The translations under genes and the position numbers were made by a program. The notes beneath the pieces are model-generated. The model saw nothing but the letters and a program-made list of their open reading frames with translations. It ran no database searches and was not told where the DNA came from. Below, piece after piece: positions 58,409 to 62,225 of a stretch of 62,225 bases of DNA. Source of the DNA: Phycisphaerae bacterium (GTDB lineage: Bacteria; Planctomycetota; Phycisphaerae; Phycisphaerales; UBA1924); NCBI GenBank assembly GCA_030426395.1, contig JAUHYE010000006.1, positions 1 to 62,225 on the forward strand, read 5' to 3'. Each line of letters opens with the position of its first letter. Positions within the stretch are counted from its first letter, which is position 1.

Positions 58409-61400
58409 ATGAAGATTACCCGCAAATTCACCACCGCCGGCCAGGACCCCTTCGACAGCGTCAAGTGGACGACGCGTTCGAGCAAGATCAGCAATCCTGA
58501 TGGGTCGATCGTGTTCGAGATGAAGGACGCCGAGGTGCCGGCGACGTGGAGCCAGCTTGCCACGGACATCGCCGTGAGCAAGTACTTCCGCAAGGCGGGC
58601 GTGCCGCAGATGGACAAGGCGGGTTCGATCATCGCCGGGGGGTGGCAGGCCGCCGCCAAGCGGGCCAAGGATGGCCTCCCCTCCGGCGTGCAGAAGGACG
58701 CCGACGGCAACGTCGTGACCGGGCCGGAGCGCAGCGTGCGCCAGCTCGTGCACCGCCTGGCCGGCTGCTGGCGCCACTGGGGCGAGAGCCACAAGTACTT
58801 CGATAGCTCCGAGGATGCGCAGGCGTTCTACGACGAGCTGGTGTACATGCTCATCCACCAGATGGCGGCGCCAAACAGCCCGCAGTGGTTCAACACCGGG
58901 CTCAACTGGGCGTACGGCATCGACGGCCCGGCCCAGGGCCACTGGGTGCCCGACCCCAAGACGGGCGAGGTGAAGCTGGCCGAGGGCGCGTACGCGCACC
59001 CGCAGCCGCACGCGTGCTTCATCCAGAGCGTGAGCGACGACCTGGTGAACGACGGCGGCATCATGGACCTGTGGGTGCGTGAGGCGCGGCTTTTCAAGTA
59101 TGGCAGCGGCACGGGCACGAACTTCAGCCGCCTGCGCGGCGAGGGCGAGCCGCTGAGCGGCGGCGGCAAGAGCAGCGGGCTGATGAGCTGGCTGAAGATC
59201 GGCGACCGGGCCGCGAGCGCGATCAAGAGCGGCGGGACGACGCGCCGCGCCGCCAAGATGGTGTGCCTGGACATGGACCACCCCGACATCGAGAGCTTCG
59301 TGAACTGGAAGGTTCGCGAGGAGATCAAGGTGGCGGCGATGGTGGAGGGGATGCAGCGCATCGCCGGCGAGCGGGCGAGTATCCATGACCCCGAGACCGT
59401 GGGCGAGACGGCCAAGCGGCTGGGGCTCGAGCTCGATTTCGACTTCAACGGCGAGGCCTACGCCAGCGTCAGCGGGCAGAACAGCAACAACTCGGTGCGC
59501 GTGCCCGACAAGTTCTTCGAGGCCGTCGACACGGGCAGCGCCTGGGAGACGCGATGGCGCACGGCCGAGGGCGTGGCGCGGACGGTCGATGCTCGGAAGC
59601 TGTGGGACGACATCGCGTACGCCGCGTGGCGGTGCGCCGACCCGGGCGTGCAGTTCGACAGCACGATCAACGCGTGGCACACGTGCCCCGAGGGCGGCCG
59701 CATCAACGCGAGCAACCCTTGCTCGGAATACATGTTCCTGGATAACACGGCGTGCAACCTGGCGTCCTTGAACCTGATGAAGTTCTACGACGCCCCGACG
59801 CGGCACTTCGACGTGCGGGCGTACGAGCACGCGACCGACCTGTGGACGATGGTGCTCGAGATCAGCGTGCTGATGGCGGCGTACCCCAGCAAGGAGGTCG
59901 CCGAGCTGAGCTGGAAGTATCGCACGCTGGGGCTGGGCTACGCCAACCTGGGCGCGATGCTGATGCAGGCGGGCATCCCGTACGACAGCGAGGACGGCCG
60001 GGCGATCTGCGGCTGCCGGACGGCGATCCTGACGGGCGGCTCGTACCGCATGTCGGCGAAGATGGCCAAGGAGCACGGCGCGTTCGCGGGGTACAAGGTC
60101 GACAGCGAGAACATGCTCAAGGTCATCCGCAACCACCGCCGCGCAGCCCACGGCGTGAAGCGTGAGGCGGCCGAGTGGGAGGGGCTGAACGCCAAGACGC
60201 GGCCGGTGCCCATCGACCAGGGACGCTGCCGCGGCGGGAAGATCCCCGTGGCGAACACGCCCGAGTTGCTCGACCGCGCCCGTATGGCGTGGGACCAGGC
60301 GATCCAACTCGGCGAGAAGCACGGCTATCGCAACGCCCAGACGACGGTGATCGCGCCGACGGGGACGATCGGCCTACTTATGGACTGCGATACCACGGGC
60401 GTGGAGCCGGACTTCGCGCTGGTGAAGTTCAAGAAGCTGGCGGGCGGCGGGTACTTCAAGATCGCCAACGCGAGTGTGAAGCCCGCGCTCGAAGCGATGG
60501 GCTACGACGAGGGCCAGCGGCAGGACATGCTGCGCTACTTGCTGGGCACGCTGCACCTGGAGGTCGAGCTGCCCGACGGCGTGCCGGGCGCGCAGATCGG
60601 TCAGACGCTGGCGCAGTGGCTGCGCGGCAAGGGGCTGACCGAGCAGGACCTCAAGACCATCACCGACGCGCTGCCCGGCGTGTTCGAGCTGGGCTTTGCC
60701 TTCAGCGCGTGGTCGCTGGGCGACGAGGTGCTCGAGCGTGCGGGTGTCGATGCCGAGGTGGCCAAGGCCAAGCCGGGCTTCAACCTGCTGCGTGAACTGG
60801 GGCTGACGGCCGAGCAACTCGGCGAGTTGAACCTCAAGGTCTGCGGCACGCAGACGCTCGAGGGCGCCCCGCACCTGAAGGCCGAGCACCTGCCGGTGTT
60901 CGATTGCGCCAACACCTGCGGCCCGCTGAGCACGCGGTACATCGAGCCCCAGGGCCACATCCGGATGATGGCGGCGGCCCAGCCGTTCATCAGCGGGGCC
61001 ATCAGCAAGACGATCAACCTGCCCAACGACGCGGGCGTGGCGGACATCAAGGATTGCTACCGCCTGAGCTGGGAGCTGGGGCTGAAGGCCAACGCGCTCT
61101 ACCGCGACGGCTGCAAGCTCAGCCAGCCGCTGAGCACCAAGAGCGACGCGAAGGAAGACAAGTCCGAGGTGGTTGCAATCGAGGTTGATCTCGAGGACGT
61201 CATCGAGATCGACGAGTTGGGCGAGGCCGAGGCGCTCGAAGAGGTCGAGGAGCTCACCGTCGCGGCGGCCGAGTCTGTTGCGAAGGAAGAGGCCGAGGTC
61301 ACGATCAAGACCGTCGAGCGGATCGTGCACCGACCGATGCGGCGCCGCCTGCCCGACACGCGCGGGTCGATCACGCACAAGTTCAACATCGCGGGCCACG

Positions 61401-62122
61401 AGGGCTACCTCACCGTGGGGCTCTACGAGGACGGCCTGCCCGGCGAGCTGTTCATCACCATGGCCAAGGAGGGCTCGACCATCGGCGGCCTGATGGACAG
61501 CCTGGGCACGGCGGTGAGCGTGGCGTTGCAGTACGGCGTGCCGCTGGAGAGCTTGGTTCGCAAGTTCACGCACCAGCGCTTCGAGCCGGCCGGCATGACC
61601 ACCAACCGCGACATCCCGCTGGCCAAGAGCCTGGTGGATTACATCTTCCGCTGGCTGGGCATCCAGTTCATCCCGGGCTATCGCGAGGCCAACACGCCCA
61701 ATCGCGGCAAGAGCAGCGAGGCCGAGAGCACCAAGAGCGAGTCTGGAGCAGGGACGCCCGACCGTCTGCGTTCGCTCGCCGGACCCACGGAGGGGTCTGG
61801 CGGGCGCGTCGAGATCGCCGCCCGGGCGACCCGCGACGCCAACCCCGAGGCCCGAGACGGCTCGGGTCAGGGCGGTGGGGCGGCCAAGGCCAGCAGCGCC
61901 GTCGAGGTGGTCGTCCCCAGCGTGCGCTCGGCGGTGGCCACCGAGGCGGGCGCTCGCAAGAGCCGGTCGACCGAGACGAAGACCGGCGAGGCGGCCCAGC
62001 TTTCTTCGATGCTCGAGAGCATGGCCGACGCCCCGGCCTGCGACGTGTGCGGCACCATCACCGTTCGCAATGGCACCTGCTACAAGTGCCTGAACTGCGG
62101 CAACAGCATGGGGTGCAGCTGA
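58409..62122 (+). CDS. nrdJ: Adenosylcobalamin-dependent ribonucleotide reductase (class II)
   Basis: The 1237-residue enzyme reduces ribonucleotides using a thiyl radical generated from coenzyme B12, with no need for oxygen or a NrdB partner. Visible features are 'PNSPQWFNTGLNWAYG' (about 154), 'ACFIQSVSDDL' with a redox Cys near 203, 'GSGTGTNFSRLRGEGEPLSG', the catalytic 'NPCSE' (about 435) and 'PTGTIGLLMDCDTTGVEPDF' (about 650). After the barrel there is an acidic linker (about 915-970), a TSCPD domain (about 980-1080; 'MDSLGTAVSVALQYGVPLES'), a Ser/Gly-rich linker, and a C-terminal Cys cluster 'CDVCG...CYKCLNCG' that likely passes electrons. No B12 riboswitch is seen upstream. Confidence 0.96.
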   Translation: MKITRKFTTAGQDPFDSVKWTTRSSKISNPDGSIVFEMKDAEVPATWSQLATDIAVSKYFRKAGVPQMDKAGSIIAGGWQAAAKRAKDGLPSGVQKDADGNVVTGPERSVRQLVHRLAGCWRHWGESHKYFDSSEDAQAFYDELVYMLIHQMAAPNSPQWFNTGLNWAYGIDGPAQGHWVPDPKTGEVKLAEGAYAHPQPHACFIQSVSDDLVNDGGIMDLWVREARLFKYGSGTGTNFSRLRGEGEPLSGGGKSSGLMSWLKIGDRAASAIKSGGTTRRAAKMVCLDMDHPDIESFVNWKVREEIKVAAMVEGMQRIAGERASIHDPETVGETAKRLGLELDFDFNGEAYASVSGQNSNNSVRVPDKFFEAVDTGSAWETRWRTAEGVARTVDARKLWDDIAYAAWRCADPGVQFDSTINAWHTCPEGGRINASNPCSEYMFLDNTACNLASLNLMKFYDAPTRHFDVRAYEHATDLWTMVLEISVLMAAYPSKEVAELSWKYRTLGLGYANLGAMLMQAGIPYDSEDGRAICGCRTAILTGGSYRMSAKMAKEHGAFAGYKVDSENMLKVIRNHRRAAHGVKREAAEWEGLNAKTRPVPIDQGRCRGGKIPVANTPELLDRARMAWDQAIQLGEKHGYRNAQTTVIAPTGTIGLLMDCDTTGVEPDFALVKFKKLAGGGYFKIANASVKPALEAMGYDEGQRQDMLRYLLGTLHLEVELPDGVPGAQIGQTLAQWLRGKGLTEQDLKTITDALPGVFELGFAFSAWSLGDEVLERAGVDAEVAKAKPGFNLLRELGLTAEQLGELNLKVCGTQTLEGAPHLKAEHLPVFDCANTCGPLSTRYIEPQGHIRMMAAAQPFISGAISKTINLPNDAGVADIKDCYRLSWELGLKANALYRDGCKLSQPLSTKSDAKEDKSEVVAIEVDLEDVIEIDELGEAEALEEVEELTVAAAESVAKEEAEVTIKTVERIVHRPMRRRLPDTRGSITHKFNIAGHEGYLTVGLYEDGLPGELFITMAKEGSTIGGLMDSLGTAVSVALQYGVPLESLVRKFTHQRFEPAGMTTNRDIPLAKSLVDYIFRWLGIQFIPGYREANTPNRGKSSEAESTKSESGAGTPDRLRSLAGPTEGSGGRVEIAARATRDANPEARDGSGQGGGAAKASSAVEVVVPSVRSAVATEAGARKSRSTETKTGEAAQLSSMLESMADAPACDVCGTITVRNGTCYKCLNCGNSMGCS

Positions 62123-62168
62123 CGCATTGGCCTAACGAACTCCTTCTCCCCCAAGATCGTCGGGATCT

Positions 62169-62196
62169 AGCCCGTCCCCCCTCTCTCCGACGGGCT
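62169..62196 (+). terminator. Possible hairpin after nrdJ
   Basis: AGCCCGTC (62169-62176) pairs with GACGGGCT (62189-62196) around a 12-nt pyrimidine loop, 46 bp after the nrdJ stop. No U-tract follows, so it may only protect the mRNA end. Confidence 0.3.
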
Positions 62197-62225
62197 GCCA
62201 CCACCCGGTCCCGATGATCACCCAA

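Overview
The window is GC-rich, gene-dense bacterial chromosome and most likely comes from a marine planctomycete of the class Phycisphaerae. Three things point there. Two secreted proteins (1-377 and 39351-40535) end in the paired Asp-rich loop tail 'DGDG.LT.FDFLAFQ..FDAG' ending at a Cys. Two small membrane proteins carry a 'CGYDL...CPECG' zinc ribbon. Many lineage-restricted lipoproteins and exported proteins are present. This assignment is inference from protein style, not from a marker-gene search. There is no rRNA, CRISPR array, prophage or intact insertion sequence.

Layout. 1-3.3 kb is accessory: the end of a secreted protein, a small Fn3-like protein, a 21-bp repeat array, and two small nuclease genes (HNH and DUF559) set between copies of one GC-rich palindrome. 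3.3-11.4 kb holds sucC, an inositol-monophosphatase-family gene, a FUN14-type membrane protein, a DUF2007 protein, a TPR/metallopeptidase/PDZ protein overlapping purN, a thioesterase, a DinB-fold protein and a lipoprotein. 11.5-16 kb is core: rpsO-pnp with terminators, a cold-shock protein and an orphan histidine kinase. 16-20.8 kb has citrate synthase with tryptophan 2,3-dioxygenase, a structurally unusual tRNA-Cys, a membrane glycosyltransferase and a polyprenyl diphosphate synthase. 20.9-28.7 kb has a TPR-sulfotransferase, gamma-glutamyltransferase, exported proteins of unknown function, tRNA-Ala, a zinc-ribbon/thioredoxin pair and an ABC-2 permease.

28.7-36.5 kb is a minus-strand block for surface polysaccharide (a multidomain glycosyltransferase, and a heptosyltransferase-type enzyme fused to a coiled coil) plus a GH3-family acyl-adenylating enzyme and an alpha/beta hydrolase. 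36.6-39.2 kb is proS overlapping a LolD-type ATPase. 39.3-42.9 kb is accessory again: a tail-bearing propeller-like protein, a second 21-bp repeat array, a paralogue of the 637-1308 gene, and a GT2 glycosyltransferase. 43-49.7 kb holds a lipoprotein, a YncE-like propeller, an M60-type metallopeptidase, a BON-MscS channel and a tiny membrane protein. 49.9-56.7 kb is a minus-strand run: FlgI-like/HEAT lipoprotein, smc, gmhA. 57.2-62.1 kb is nucleotide metabolism: dcd and a B12-dependent ribonucleotide reductase (nrdJ) around a DUF4190-like protein.

The most unusual structure is the pair of 21-bp-period arrays (1714-1902 and 40631-40798). Each unit has a degenerate TCCGG-N4-CCGGA palindrome, and the period equals two helical turns. 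Each array lies upstream of, and in the same orientation as, one of two paralogous genes 40 kb apart. They could be operator arrays or structured RNA leaders of an undescribed planctomycete gene family. Other items worth a second look are the palindrome-bracketed nuclease genes, the tRNA-Cys with a long variable arm, and the FlgI-like lipoprotein next to smc.
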